DNA of 64,000 nucleotides from Massilia agrisoli (GCF_020831365.1 NZ_JAJHPV010000022.1:50392-114391); one strand, 5' to 3'; positions 23,260 to 32,734 are shown, counted from the first letter of the stretch. Made by a program: numbers and translations. Notes: generated by a model from the letters alone, not told the origin.

Positions 23260-25056
23260 ATGAAAATTAATTTAAAAAAGCCTAAAAACGAAATCGAGCA
23301 GGTACTGCTAACGTTCAAGAACACGTTCTGGACAGTCGGCGCCTTCAGTGCGGTCACCAACCTGCTGATGCTGGTGCCATCGCTCTACATGCTGCAGGTC
23401 TACGACCGCGTCCTGGCAAGCCAGAACGAACTGACCCTGTTGATGCTCACGATCTTGATGCTGGGCGCTTACATGCTGCTGGCAGGACTCGAGCTGATCC
23501 GGTCATTCGTGCTGGTGCGGGTGGGAGCGAAATTCGACATGCAGCTCAATAAGCGCGTGTACACCGCCGCCTTCGAGCAAAACCTCAAGCAGGCAGGCGG
23601 CAATGCCGGCCAGGCACTGCAGGACCTGACCAGCGTGCGCCAGTTCTTGACCGGCAATGCGCTGTTCGCGTTTTTCGACGCGCCGTGGTTCCCGATCTAC
23701 CTGATCGTGATTTTCTTCTTCGAGCCGTCGCTTGGCTTCTTCGCGCTGGGCGGGACCATCGTGCTGGTCGCGCTTGCCTATATTAACGAGCGCGTGTCGC
23801 ACAAGCCGCTCGCCGAGGCCAACACGATGGCGATCTCCGCCAGCAACCTGGCCACCAACAACCTGCGCAATGCCGAGGTGATCGAGTCGATGGGGATGCT
23901 GCCCAACCTGATCGGCCGCTGGTTCAAGATGCACAGCAAGTTCCTGCACCTGCAGGCAGACGCCAGCCAGAAGGCCGGTACGGTCGCCGCGATCACCAAG
24001 TTCGTGCAGGTCTCCCTGCAGTCGCTGGTACTCGGTTTCGGCGCGTTGCTGGTCCTCGAAGGCAAGATTTCCGCGGGCATGATGATCGCCTCGTCGATCC
24101 TGGTCGGCCGTGCGCTGCAGCCGGTCCAGCAAGTCATCGGCGTCTGGAAATCGTTCAGCACCACCCGGAGCGCCTACGAGCGCCTGACCGCGCTGCTCGA
24201 AGCCAATCCGGCGCGCGAAGCGGGCATGCCGCTGCCGAAACCGGCGGGCGCGCTGAGTGTCGAAGCGGTCACCGCTGCGCCACCCGGCTCGACTGTGCCG
24301 GTGGTGAAAAACCTGAGCTTTGCGATTGCACCTGGCGACGTGCTCGGCATCATCGGGCCTAGCGGCTCCGGCAAGTCGACACTTGCCCGATTGCTGGTCG
24401 GTGTCTGGCCGGCCATGATCGGCAAGGTGCGCCTCGACGGCGCCGACATCTACCACTGGAACAAGGGCGAGCTGGGACCGAATATCGGTTACCTGCCGCA
24501 AGACATCGAATTGTTCGGCGGCACGATCAGCGAAAACATTGCACGCTTTGGCGACATCGATGCCGAGAAAGTCGTGTTGGCGGCCAAGCGCGCCGGTGTC
24601 CACGACATGATCCTGCACCTGCCGAACGGCTACGACACCAGGCTGGGCGACGGCGGCGCTGGCCTGTCCGGCGGCCAGAAGCAGCGCCTCGGGCTGGCCC
24701 GCGCAATGTATGGCGACCCATCGGTGATCGTGCTCGATGAGCCCAATTCCAACCTCGACGACGCCGGCGAAGCGGCCCTGGTCCAGGGTGTGCGCGACCT
24801 GCGCGAACGCGGCAAGACGATTGTGCTGATCACCCACCGTACCAGTGCGATCGGCATCACCAATAAGTTGCTGCTGATGCGTGACGGCGGCGCTCAGATG
24901 TTCGGCCCGACCACCCAGGTGCTGGCGGCGCTGGCCGAGGCCAACCAGAAGCAGCTTCAGGCGCAGCAGGCGGCCAATGCACAGCTGGCGGCGAAACAGA
25001 AGGGGGCCCAAGCAGCGCCCGACGGCCCGGCAGCCGTGACGGAAGAAGGAAAATAA
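23260..25056 (+). CDS. Type I secretion ABC transporter, permease/ATPase (PrtD type)
   Basis: The 598-aa protein starts at the ATG at 23260; no good ribosome site is seen and a TTG at 23245 is an alternative. Residues about 15-320 form a six-helix ABC export domain beginning with SLYMLQVYDRVL, typical of PrtD/HlyB. Residues about 325-560 are the ATPase: GPSGSGKST, LSGGQKQRLGLARAMYG, VIVLDEPNSNLD and the ITHR switch. There is no N-terminal C39-peptidase domain, so substrates carry C-terminal signals. It energises export through the HlyD and TolC partners encoded immediately downstream, most likely of the two flanking DUF4214 proteins. Confidence 0.93.
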   Translation: MKINLKKPKNEIEQVLLTFKNTFWTVGAFSAVTNLLMLVPSLYMLQVYDRVLASQNELTLLMLTILMLGAYMLLAGLELIRSFVLVRVGAKFDMQLNKRVYTAAFEQNLKQAGGNAGQALQDLTSVRQFLTGNALFAFFDAPWFPIYLIVIFFFEPSLGFFALGGTIVLVALAYINERVSHKPLAEANTMAISASNLATNNLRNAEVIESMGMLPNLIGRWFKMHSKFLHLQADASQKAGTVAAITKFVQVSLQSLVLGFGALLVLEGKISAGMMIASSILVGRALQPVQQVIGVWKSFSTTRSAYERLTALLEANPAREAGMPLPKPAGALSVEAVTAAPPGSTVPVVKNLSFAIAPGDVLGIIGPSGSGKSTLARLLVGVWPAMIGKVRLDGADIYHWNKGELGPNIGYLPQDIELFGGTISENIARFGDIDAEKVVLAAKRAGVHDMILHLPNGYDTRLGDGGAGLSGGQKQRLGLARAMYGDPSVIVLDEPNSNLDDAGEAALVQGVRDLRERGKTIVLITHRTSAIGITNKLLLMRDGGAQMFGPTTQVLAALAEANQKQLQAQQAANAQLAAKQKGAQAAPDGPAAVTEEGK

Positions 25057-26415
25057 ATGAAATCTTTGATGAACAAGAACGCCGCAACCGAGGTGGTCTC
25101 GCATGAGGTCACGCCGATCACGGTGAACACGGATGCGCGCGGCTACAGCCGGCTTGGCTGGATCATCGTGCTGCTCGGCTTTGGCGGCTTCATGCTGTGG
25201 GCCCTGCTGGCGCCGCTCGACAAGGGCGTGCCGATGGCCGGCACCGTCACCAAGGAATCGAACCGCCAAGCGGTGCAGCACCTGACCGGCGGAACTGTGC
25301 AGGAGATCCTGGTGCGCGACGGCGACATCGTCAAGGCTGGCCAGATCCTGGTGCGCATGAACCCGGTCAGTGCGGAAGCGAATGCAGGCATGATCCGCGC
25401 CCAGTACATGACCGCGCGCGCGACCGAAGCGCGCCTGCTGGCCGAGCGCGACGGCCTGAAACAGCTGGCCTTCCCGAAAGAACTCGACAATGCCGCGGTC
25501 GATCCGCGCGTGGCCGAAGTGCGCACGCTGCAGTCGCAACTGTTCTCCTCGCGCCAGATGTCGCTGCAGAACGAACTGGCCGCGGTCGACGAAAACGTCG
25601 CGGGCCTGAAATTGCAGATCCAGGGCATGCAGGAAGTGCGCGAGAATGAAAAAGCGCAGCTCGGCTTCCTCAAGGAACAGCTCGCCGGCATGCGCGACCT
25701 GGCCAAGGAAGGCTATGTTGCCCGTAACCGCTTGCTCGACCTGGAACGCACGTATGCCCAGATCAATGCATCGATTGCGGAGAATATCGGCCAGGTGGGC
25801 CGGATGCAGCGCCAGGTGGCCGAACTGAACCTGCGCCGCAGCCAGCGCGTGCAGGACTTCCAGAAAGAAGTTCGCACCCAGCTGTCCGAGGTCCAGACGG
25901 AGGCGCGCGCACTCGGCAGCCGCATGAACGCCGTCAACTATGAACTGGCCAACGTGGACGTGAAGGCGCCTGCCGACGGCGTGGTCGTTGGCCTCGCGGT
26001 GTTCACGCGCGGCGGCGTGGTCCAGCCTGGATTCCGGATGATGGATATTGTCCCGACCGGCGACCCGCTGGTGGTGGAAGGCCAGCTTGCGGTCAACCTG
26101 GTGGACAAAGTCCACCCCGGCCTGCCGGTGGACCTGATGTTCTCCGCGTTTAACGCCAACACCACCCCGCACATCCCCGGCGAAGTGACGCAAGTCTCGG
26201 CCGACCGTTCAGTTGACGAGCGCACTGGCGTGCCGTACTTCATCGTGCGCGTGCGCGTGACGCCCGAAGGCGAAAAGCTGATCGCCAAGCACAAGCTCGA
26301 CATCCAGCCGGGCATGCCGGCTGACCTGTTCGTCAAGACTGGCGAGCGCACCATGATGAACTACCTGATCAAGCCGATCATCGATCGGGCCCGATCGACC
26401 ATGAGCGAGGACTGA
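25057..26415 (+). CDS. Type I secretion membrane fusion protein (HlyD/PrtE family)
   Basis: The 452-aa periplasmic adaptor has a short cytoplasmic N-terminus, one membrane segment (about 28-50) and a lipoyl/beta-barrel half followed by GGTVQEILVRDGDIVKAGQ. A long coiled-coil hairpin (about 100-285) leads to the second lipoyl half and the HlyD C-terminal region (VDVKAPADGVVVGL, MMDIVP). It bridges the inner-membrane ABC exporter and the outer-membrane TolC-like channel. The stop of the ATPase gene (TAA) abuts its ATG. Confidence 0.93.
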   Translation: MKSLMNKNAATEVVSHEVTPITVNTDARGYSRLGWIIVLLGFGGFMLWALLAPLDKGVPMAGTVTKESNRQAVQHLTGGTVQEILVRDGDIVKAGQILVRMNPVSAEANAGMIRAQYMTARATEARLLAERDGLKQLAFPKELDNAAVDPRVAEVRTLQSQLFSSRQMSLQNELAAVDENVAGLKLQIQGMQEVRENEKAQLGFLKEQLAGMRDLAKEGYVARNRLLDLERTYAQINASIAENIGQVGRMQRQVAELNLRRSQRVQDFQKEVRTQLSEVQTEARALGSRMNAVNYELANVDVKAPADGVVVGLAVFTRGGVVQPGFRMMDIVPTGDPLVVEGQLAVNLVDKVHPGLPVDLMFSAFNANTTPHIPGEVTQVSADRSVDERTGVPYFIVRVRVTPEGEKLIAKHKLDIQPGMPADLFVKTGERTMMNYLIKPIIDRARSTMSED

Positions 26416-26417
26416 CC

Positions 26418-27776
26418 GTGGCCCCTTCCAAGACCCGCCTGACTACCAAACGCGTGCGCCGTGCCGCCTGGGGCGCAGGCATCCTGCTGTCGCTGCTGGC
26501 CGGCGCGGCCAGCGGCATGAGCCTGCAGCAAGCGTATGCGGCCGCGCTGAAGAACGATCCGGTCTTCCGCATGAATTTCTACGAGAACGAAGCGGGCAAG
26601 GAGAACCGGATCATCGGCCGCTCCGCGCTGCTGCCGAATATCAGCGGCAACTATGGCTATACCCGCAACAAGACCGACCTGACCCAGATGCTGGGCAACC
26701 GCGAGGTGCTCACCCATCCCGACTTTACCGGGCGCAGCGGCGTGATCCAGCTGCGCCAGCCCTTGTTCAACTGGGACGCTTACGCGCGCTACCGCCAGGG
26801 TGTGGCGCAGGCAGGCGAGAGCGCGGCGCGGTTCGAGTTCAACAAGGATGAGGTCGCGCTGCGTGTGGCCGGCGCCTATATGGACGTGCTGTATGCGGAT
26901 GACCAGTTGAAACTGGCGCGCGCCCAGCGTGACGCCTTCATGGAACAGATGAAGGTCAATGCCCGCTTGTTTGAAAAAGGCGAGGGCACCAAGACTGACA
27001 TGCTGGAAACCCAGGCGCGCCTCGACCTGGCCGAGGCGCAGGTGCTGGAAGGGCAAGACGCCGTCATCGCCGCGCGCAATACCTTCGAAGGCGTGGTCGG
27101 CATGCCAGTCGACAAGCTCGAGCCTTTGTCCGCGGATTTCCGTGTCGATGCGGTACCGCCGGCCTCGTTCGAAGAGTGGAGCAAAATTGCGCTCGAAAAC
27201 AACCCGGACCTGCAAGCCGCCCGGCTTGCGGTCGAGGTGGCGCAGCAGGAAGTAAACCGCGCGCGCGCAGGCCATGCGCCCCGGCTCGACCTGGTGGCCA
27301 GCTACAGCAAGAACGACTCTGAATCGCTGACCACGCGCGGCCAGGAAACGGTGAACCGCGCTATTGGCGTCCAGCTGAACGTGCCGATTTATTCCGGTGG
27401 CCAGGTCAGCGCGTCGGCGCGCCAGGCAGTCGCCGGGCGCGAGCGCGCCAAGGCCGACTACGACCGCCGCGCCAGCCTCGTCATGGTTGAACTGCGCAAG
27501 GCGCACAGTGTGGTGCTGAGCAGCGTGTCGCGGGTCGACGCGCTGGTCAAGGCGGTCAGTTCCGGCACCTTGCTCAAGACCGCGACCGAGCAGAGCATCA
27601 AGGGCGGCGTGCGGATCAACCTCGACTTGCTCAACGCCGAACAGCAACTTGCCGCCAGCCAGCGCGACCTCGCGCAGGCGCGCTACGGCTACCTGCTTGG
27701 CCTGCTGCGGCTGCGTGCGGCGGCGGGCACGCTGACTGATGAGGATGTCTACAAGGTGGCCAGATACTTCGAATAG
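26418..27776 (+). CDS. TolC family outer-membrane channel of the type I system
   Basis: The 452-aa protein starts at GTG 26418, 2 nt after the hlyD-type stop. A signal peptide (about 1-35, cleaved near ASG) is followed by two TolC repeats. Typical TolC features are LPNISGNYGY near the start, NAEQQL in the second repeat and long alpha-helical hairpins with periodic Ala/Gln. It forms the trimeric channel-tunnel that completes type I export. No terminator separates it from the following DUF4214 gene, so the four genes may share a transcript. Confidence 0.92.
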   Translation: MAPSKTRLTTKRVRRAAWGAGILLSLLAGAASGMSLQQAYAAALKNDPVFRMNFYENEAGKENRIIGRSALLPNISGNYGYTRNKTDLTQMLGNREVLTHPDFTGRSGVIQLRQPLFNWDAYARYRQGVAQAGESAARFEFNKDEVALRVAGAYMDVLYADDQLKLARAQRDAFMEQMKVNARLFEKGEGTKTDMLETQARLDLAEAQVLEGQDAVIAARNTFEGVVGMPVDKLEPLSADFRVDAVPPASFEEWSKIALENNPDLQAARLAVEVAQQEVNRARAGHAPRLDLVASYSKNDSESLTTRGQETVNRAIGVQLNVPIYSGGQVSASARQAVAGRERAKADYDRRASLVMVELRKAHSVVLSSVSRVDALVKAVSSGTLLKTATEQSIKGGVRINLDLLNAEQQLAASQRDLAQARYGYLLGLLRLRAAAGTLTDEDVYKVARYFE

Positions 27777-27830
27777 TGCGCGCTTGTTTTCCGGTTAACG
27801 TTAGCATGAGATCATTAACTGGAGGACGCT

Positions 27831-29003
27831 ATGGCCACAAATTTCGAGCAGATTCAGCAGTTGTATATTGCAATGTACGGCCGGCCGGCAGATGTTGCTG
27901 GCCGAAATTACTGGGGCGATAAGTTCGCCACCGACCCCGGCGCCATGCCGACCATCGCCCAGACTTTTTCGCAAATGCCGGAGTATGCGGCTGAATTCGG
28001 CGGCAAGTCGAATACGCAGATCGTCACCACCTTCTACGACAACCTGTTCGGCCATGCGCCCAGCGCCACCCAGCTCAATAACTGGAGTGCGCAGCTAAGC
28101 CTCCCGGGCGGCATCGGCACGGTCATCAGCAGCATGATCACCAGCGCGTCGGCCGCCGATGCCGCGGTGTTGCAGAACAAGGTCAATGTGGCCGTCGCGT
28201 TTACCGCATCGCTCGATACCGCGGCCGAGGTCAACGCGTATCTGACCGAAGCGGGGCGCAACACGGCGGAACAGTTCATCAACTATGTCGACGACAACAA
28301 TTCGGTCGGCGCCACCACGACACCGTTCGCGCTCAACCTGGTGACCAGCGACATGATGGCAGGCATCAACTGGTCGGCGCCCGCGCGCGTGGCGCAGCAA
28401 GTGCAGGACCTCTACGTTGCCTACTTCTCGCGCGCGGCTGACCGTGGCGGTTTCGACCACTGGACCTCCCTGCTTGACGGCAATGCTGCCAATCCCATGC
28501 TCCAGAACATATCGGGCAACTTTGCCGCGTCGGCCGAGTACCGTGCGGAATACTCGCAGGCGACCAACGCCGAAAAGGTCAATGCCGTTTATCAGAACCT
28601 GTTCGGCCGTGACGCCGAAGCAGCCGGCCGCGACTTCTGGGTGAGGGCGCTCGATACCGGCGCGATGACGATCGATAATTTCGTCACCACGATCGCCACG
28701 GGGGCGCAGGGCTCCGACCTGTATGCCTACCGCGCCAAGGTGGATGTGGCGAAAGCGATTACCGCGGCGATCGATACGCCTACCGAAGTGCAGGCGTATG
28801 CCAGCGCCAGCGCACTTGCCGCAGTGACTGCCTACATCGCGCAGGTCAAGGACGTGGCCAGCTTTAATGCGGCAATCAACGCCACGTCGATCAACAACCT
28901 CGTTGCCGGCTTCTCAGGTCAGCAAGCGGCGCCGGAAATGGGCGCCGACAGTGTCCAGCTGGTGGGTGTCGCCGGATTTGAACCGACGGGCGCCATCGGC
29001 TAG
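27831..29003 (+). CDS. DUF4214 domain protein, predicted type I secretion substrate
   Basis: The 390-aa protein starts MATNFEQIQQLYIAMYGRPAD, much like the 655-aa surface protein. GGAGG precedes the ATG. Four DUF4214-type units are visible: about 7-60, 68-110, 190-245 (LYVAYFSRAADRGGFDHW ... ASAEYRAEY) and 250-295 (LFGRDAEAAGRDFW). No signal peptide and no RTX repeats are seen. Its position 54 nt after the tolC-type gene and its likeness to the upstream surface protein make it a second cargo or an accessory surface protein. Codon use is ordinary for the window, unlike the 655-aa protein, suggesting lower expression. Confidence 0.82.
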   Translation: MATNFEQIQQLYIAMYGRPADVAGRNYWGDKFATDPGAMPTIAQTFSQMPEYAAEFGGKSNTQIVTTFYDNLFGHAPSATQLNNWSAQLSLPGGIGTVISSMITSASAADAAVLQNKVNVAVAFTASLDTAAEVNAYLTEAGRNTAEQFINYVDDNNSVGATTTPFALNLVTSDMMAGINWSAPARVAQQVQDLYVAYFSRAADRGGFDHWTSLLDGNAANPMLQNISGNFAASAEYRAEYSQATNAEKVNAVYQNLFGRDAEAAGRDFWVRALDTGAMTIDNFVTTIATGAQGSDLYAYRAKVDVAKAITAAIDTPTEVQAYASASALAAVTAYIAQVKDVASFNAAINATSINNLVAGFSGQQAAPEMGADSVQLVGVAGFEPTGAIG

Positions 29004-29018
29004 GCAGCCAGAAAGTCA

Positions 29019-29054
29019 AAAGGCGGATGACCGCTACGTCATCCGCCTTTTTTG
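29019..29054. terminator. Bidirectional terminator between DUF4214 gene and trhO
   Basis: A 14-bp perfect stem (AAAAGGCGGATGAC/GTCATCCGCCTTTT) with a 6-nt loop is followed by T on the plus strand and preceded by A. It can therefore serve both convergent genes. Confidence 0.9.
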
Positions 29055-29071
29055 ATTGCTGATCCAGTCCG

Positions 29072-29980
29072 TCAGGCCTGCTGCTGTGCCGGCTGCTCGC
29101 GTTCAGCCGGCGCCACGTAGCAGTGCGGGCATGAAACCTCGTACACGTATTCCGGCGCCAGCTGCTGGCGCGGGGTGACCACCGCGCGGCAGGCGAAGCA
29201 TTGCACCGTGGTCGACGGTTCCAGCTTCGGATTGAGCGCGGTGCGGTAGTCGAACACGAAGCAGTCGCCGGTGTAGTGTTCGCCGCCCACGTCCTCGAAA
29301 TACTTCAAAATGCCACCTTCGAGCTGGTAGACATTTTCATAGCCGATGTTCTGCATATGGATGGCCGCCTTCTCGCAGCGGATCCCGCCGGTGCAGAAGG
29401 TCACGACGGTCTTGTCGTTCAGCGCATCCTTGGCAGCCGCAATCACTTCCGGGAATTCGGTGAACTTGTCGATGCGGTAATCGATGGTGTTGTTGAACGT
29501 TCCCACGTCCACCTCGAAGGCGTTGCGGGTATCGACCATCACGACCGGACGGCCCTTGTCGTCATGGCCCTGGTCCAGCCAGCGCTTGAGTGTCGCCGGT
29601 TCGACTGCAGGCGCGCGCCCCAGTTCCGGCTTAATCAGCGGCATGCGCATGGTGATGATCTCTTTCTTGATCTTCACGAGCATGCGCTTGTGCGATTGCT
29701 CTTCGGACAAGCTCTCCTTGACTTCGATGTCGGCAAACCGCGGATCGCTGCGCAGCCACCCCAGGTAGGTGTCGATATTTTCGCGCGTGCCCGACAGGAA
29801 CATGTTGATGCCTTCCGGCGTCAGCAGGATCGTGCCTTTCAGGCTCAGTTCGGCGCAGATCGCCTGGTACTGCGGGCGCATCTCTTCAGTATTGTCAAAA
29901 GTGACAAATTTGTAAGCGGCAATATTTACGTAGGGGGTGGCGGATTGCATGGCATTCACTTGCATTTGAACAGCCGCCAT
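29072..29980 (-). CDS. trhO: tRNA uridine(34) hydroxylase, rhodanese type (TrhO/YceA)
   Basis: This 302-aa protein starts at the ATG at 29980; ATG codons at 29965 and 29950 are alternatives, and the family usually starts near the last one ([15 protein letters not shown]). An N-terminal UPF0176 domain ([16 protein letters not shown]) precedes a rhodanese domain (about 145-240) with the active-site loop [11 protein letters not shown], where the family Cys is kept. A C-terminal Cys-rich segment has CFACR and CPHC. TrhO makes 5-hydroxyuridine at the wobble base of certain tRNAs, using O2. The bidirectional terminator follows it. Confidence 0.92.
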   Translation of the reverse strand: MAAVQMQVNAMQSATPYVNIAAYKFVTFDNTEEMRPQYQAICAELSLKGTILLTPEGINMFLSGTRENIDTYLGWLRSDPRFADIEVKESLSEEQSHKRMLVKIKKEIITMRMPLIKPELGRAPAVEPATLKRWLDQGHDDKGRPVVMVDTRNAFEVDVGTFNNTIDYRIDKFTEFPEVIAAAKDALNDKTVVTFCTGGIRCEKAAIHMQNIGYENVYQLEGGILKYFEDVGGEHYTGDCFVFDYRTALNPKLEPSTTVQCFACRAVVTPRQQLAPEYVYEVSCPHCYVAPAEREQPAQQQA

Positions 29981-30040
29981 TATAAAGCAATGGCCCTAGT
30001 AGTTGTGGGGCTATGCCGATTCGGCGGAGCCACGCTGCGC

Positions 30041-30082
30041 GCTTATCCCCCTGCCGGAACCCGTGCGGGCAGGGGGATAAGC
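30041..30082. repeat. Long hairpin, possible member of 'cttatccgccct' repeat family B
   Basis: A perfect 15-bp inverted repeat, GCTTATCCCCCTGCC and GGCAGGGGGATAAGC, has a 12-nt loop. It lies between trhO and the flavoreductase operon end without a T run, so it is more likely a dispersed repeat or RNA-stability hairpin than a classical terminator. Related sequence occurs at 46379 and 63829. Confidence 0.7.
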
Positions 30083-30120
30083 GAAGCAGAACCAGCGAAT
30101 CGCCGGCCTTCCAGGCAGGT

Positions 30121-31923
30121 TCAGATCTTGAAATCGTCGAACGCAATCCGTTCGTCGCTGACCCCAAGTTCCTTCAGCAATTCACGCGTCGCCGCCAGCA
30201 TGGCCGGCGGGCCGCACACGTAGAAATCGCACGCCTGCAGGTTAGGGTGGGTGCGCAGCAGCGCGTCGCGCGCCGCCTCGTGCACGTATCCCTTCGCCGC
30301 GCCGCCCGCGTCGTCGTCTTCCGACAGCACCAGCTGCCACTTGAAGTTCGGATGCTTGCTCGCGAACGCCTGCATCTCATCGACATACGGCGCATCGCGC
30401 TGGCTGCGCGCGCCGTACCAGAAGTGCAGCGGCTCGCGCGCACCGGACTGCAGCAGCGAATGGATCATCGCGCGCAGCGGCGCCATGCCCGCTCCGCCGC
30501 CGATAAACACTTTCTCGCGTCCGCCCGGCTTGATGGCGAAGTCGCCGAACGCGCCGCTGAAGCGCACGGTGTCGCCTTCCTTCAGCGTATACATATAGCT
30601 CGACCCCTTGCCCGGTTGCTGGCCAGGGATGAAGCGCACCAGCAAGGTCAGCTGCCCGCCTGCCTGCTCAACCGGCACCGCCAGCGAATACGAACGGCGC
30701 AGCGGGGCGGGGTTGACCAGTTTTTCCGGCAGCTGCACGCGCTGCCAGTCGTCGCGGTGGTGCTCAGGCATCACGATATGGCTGGCGTCGCGCGCATAGT
30801 CGGGCACATGCACCTGGATGTACGATCCTGGCCGGCACGCCACCGGCTTGCTTGGGCGGATCGTAATCTCGCGCAGGAATGGCGCCACTGCTTTGACGCT
30901 CGTGACCGTGGCCGCATATTCGGTGGCCAGCGCGGCCGCGCCCGCCACTTCGACATCCACGCTGCCGTCCACCGGCAGGTTGCACGCCAGCCGGTAGCCC
31001 GCCGCCAGCTTCTCGGGCGACAGCAAGGCGCGGTCCGCGCTGGTCGGTTCGGGCGCCTTGCCGAGGCAGCGCACTTCGCACAGGCCGCAGCTCTGGCCGC
31101 CGCCGCAATTGGATGGCAGCTGCAGGCCGCCGCGCGCCAGCGCCTGGAACACGGTGTCGCCCTGCGATGCTTCGATAGCGCGCAGCTTGCTGCCGTCTTC
31201 GCCGAAGACGTTGATGCTGCTGGCCCGGCGCATCCGCTGCGGGATGAACTCGGCCAGGCGCAAGCTGGTAAACAGCAGCCAGATGCCGGTCAGCGCCATG
31301 AACAGGCCGCCGATGGCGCTCGTGACGAGCAGCTTGTTGTTGAAGTTCTCGCGTTCGGCGTAATCCATGATGTGGAGCATCCAGAAGAAGTCGAACAGGC
31401 GCCACGTGCTGTTGCGGTGTTCGAGCACCTTGCCGGTGTTGGCCGACACGTACACGGTGGTTTCGTCGGCGTCGTTGAAGTTCACGCCCCACACCGGTTC
31501 CTTGTGCTTGCGCGTCTCCAGCGTGTACTTCAGCAGGCGCGCGCCGGTTGGCGTGCCGCTGCCCGAGTACGATGCCTGCGCGATGCGCGTCGCCAGCGCC
31601 GCGTCCAGCGCCACTGGCGTGCCCTTGAGGGCGTCGACCATCCAGGTGGCCTTGTCGTTCACCAGCATGTACACCGGCCGGTCCAGCAGCCAGCCAGACG
31701 AGATGTTCATCACCTGCGCGCTGGCGTTTGCCAGCACGGCATCAACCGGCAGCGCGCTCGCCGGCCACAGCGCAGCGGCGGGCGGCTTGATGCGGAACTC
31801 GCGGCCTGCCACCTTCTTCGCATCGAACAGGCTCATGACCACGCCACTGGCCAGCCACAGCACGAACTGGATGGCGATGATCAGTCCCACCCACTTGTGT
31901 ATTTTTCTCATCAAAGGGGTCAT
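30121..31923 (-). CDS. PepSY-membrane / 2Fe-2S ferredoxin / FAD-NAD(P)H oxidoreductase fusion
   Basis: This 600-aa protein has three parts. Residues about 1-235 are a PepSY-TM unit: an N-terminal helix with HKWVGL, a periplasmic PepSY region, and a LFDFFWMLHIMDY segment before the last helix. Residues about 245-330 are a plant-type ferredoxin with CGGGQSCGLCEVRC and a distal Cys (LACNL). Residues about 340-600 are a ferredoxin-NADP reductase module (RRSYSLA for FAD, FIGGGAGMAPLRAM for NAD(P), YVCGPPAML). It should pass electrons from NAD(P)H across or to the inner membrane, as in NqrF-like or ferric-reductase systems. It overlaps the second PepSY gene by 4 nt. Confidence 0.85.
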   Translation of the reverse strand: MTPLMRKIHKWVGLIIAIQFVLWLASGVVMSLFDAKKVAGREFRIKPPAAALWPASALPVDAVLANASAQVMNISSGWLLDRPVYMLVNDKATWMVDALKGTPVALDAALATRIAQASYSGSGTPTGARLLKYTLETRKHKEPVWGVNFNDADETTVYVSANTGKVLEHRNSTWRLFDFFWMLHIMDYAERENFNNKLLVTSAIGGLFMALTGIWLLFTSLRLAEFIPQRMRRASSINVFGEDGSKLRAIEASQGDTVFQALARGGLQLPSNCGGGQSCGLCEVRCLGKAPEPTSADRALLSPEKLAAGYRLACNLPVDGSVDVEVAGAAALATEYAATVTSVKAVAPFLREITIRPSKPVACRPGSYIQVHVPDYARDASHIVMPEHHRDDWQRVQLPEKLVNPAPLRRSYSLAVPVEQAGGQLTLLVRFIPGQQPGKGSSYMYTLKEGDTVRFSGAFGDFAIKPGGREKVFIGGGAGMAPLRAMIHSLLQSGAREPLHFWYGARSQRDAPYVDEMQAFASKHPNFKWQLVLSEDDDAGGAAKGYVHEAARDALLRTHPNLQACDFYVCGPPAMLAATRELLKELGVSDERIAFDDFKI

Positions 31924-32612
31924 GCGCGCTTCCTCCGCGTGAAGCTGTACAGCAGCAGCCATGCGCCGCTCAGGGCAAACGCAAAGCCGGTGATCGAGGC
32001 GACGCGCAGCAGGGTGTTGTTGACGTCCGTGCGCTCTTCGTAGTCCATGATGTGGAGCATCCAGACGAAATCGAAAATGCGCCACAGGTTGTGGCGGCGG
32101 GCGACCAGGTCGCCGGTATGTGGCGAGAAGTACAGGGTGGTGTCGCCGGCTTCGTCGTAGTGCACTGCCCACAGCGGGACAGGGCGCGAGCCTACTTCGG
32201 ACGGCGCCTTGGTGACCCATTCGATGCCGCGGATGTCGCCTTCGCCGACGTGCGATTCTTCGGCCAGCGCCATGATGGTGCCGCGGTCGAGTGGGCTCAG
32301 CTTTGCGCCCGTGGCCACATCTACCAGCGCGGCGTCCTTGCCCTGGCGGATTTCGTAGACTTCCTTGCCCAGCATGTTTTTCAGGCGAACCGAGTTCAGG
32401 CCGGGATAGAGTTCGGCCAGCCTGGCATGTCCGATGCGGGTCGCGTCAGGTTTGAGGGGTTCGGTAGAAACGTGGGCGAGGTGATCGCCGTGGATGACGT
32501 CGAGGGGGACAACGACCATGTACAAGCCGCTGATCATCCACAGCAGGGCTTGCACGCCGATCACCAGTCCGAGCCATTTGTGGGCGCGGCGTACCCAGAA
32601 TGATGTTTGCAT
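31920..32612 (-). CDS. PepSY-associated membrane protein
   Basis: The 230-aa protein starts at the ATG at 32612. An N-terminal membrane helix with RRAHKWLGLVIG leads into a periplasmic PepSY-like region, then LWRIFDFVWMLHIMDYEERTD and a final helix. It is a short relative of the N-terminal part of the following fusion, sharing the FDFxWMLHIMDY motif, so one arose from the other by duplication. His residues in the two helices could bind haem. It sits between a TonB receptor and the flavoreductase fusion, which suggests ferric-ligand reduction after uptake. The precise role is not known. Confidence 0.78.
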   Translation of the reverse strand: MQTSFWVRRAHKWLGLVIGVQALLWMISGLYMVVVPLDVIHGDHLAHVSTEPLKPDATRIGHARLAELYPGLNSVRLKNMLGKEVYEIRQGKDAALVDVATGAKLSPLDRGTIMALAEESHVGEGDIRGIEWVTKAPSEVGSRPVPLWAVHYDEAGDTTLYFSPHTGDLVARRHNLWRIFDFVWMLHIMDYEERTDVNNTLLRVASITGFAFALSGAWLLLYSFTRRKRA

Positions 32613-32629
32613 GTTGAATCCGTAATTGT

Positions 32630-32734
32630 CGTCGTTCCCGCGAAGGCGGGAACCCATGCGACGCTGAGCAAGGATGCTCGGCATGGGTTCCCGCCTGCGC
32701 GGGAAGCCGTTGCCGGGAATGCCGGCAACGACGT
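32630..32734. repeat. REP-like inverted repeat, family A, plus hairpin
   Basis: Inverted units GTTCCCGCGAAGGCGGGAAC and TTCCCGCCTGCGCGGGAA are followed by an extra perfect hairpin CGTTGCCGG-N5-CCGGCAACG (32708-32730). It lies in the operon between the TonB receptor and the PepSY gene and may attenuate or stabilise the downstream mRNA. Confidence 0.8.

Noticed and set aside
23503..26193. 896-codon antisense frame over the type I secretion genes
   Set aside because: It crosses two clear sense genes with full domain motifs and has only low-complexity composition.
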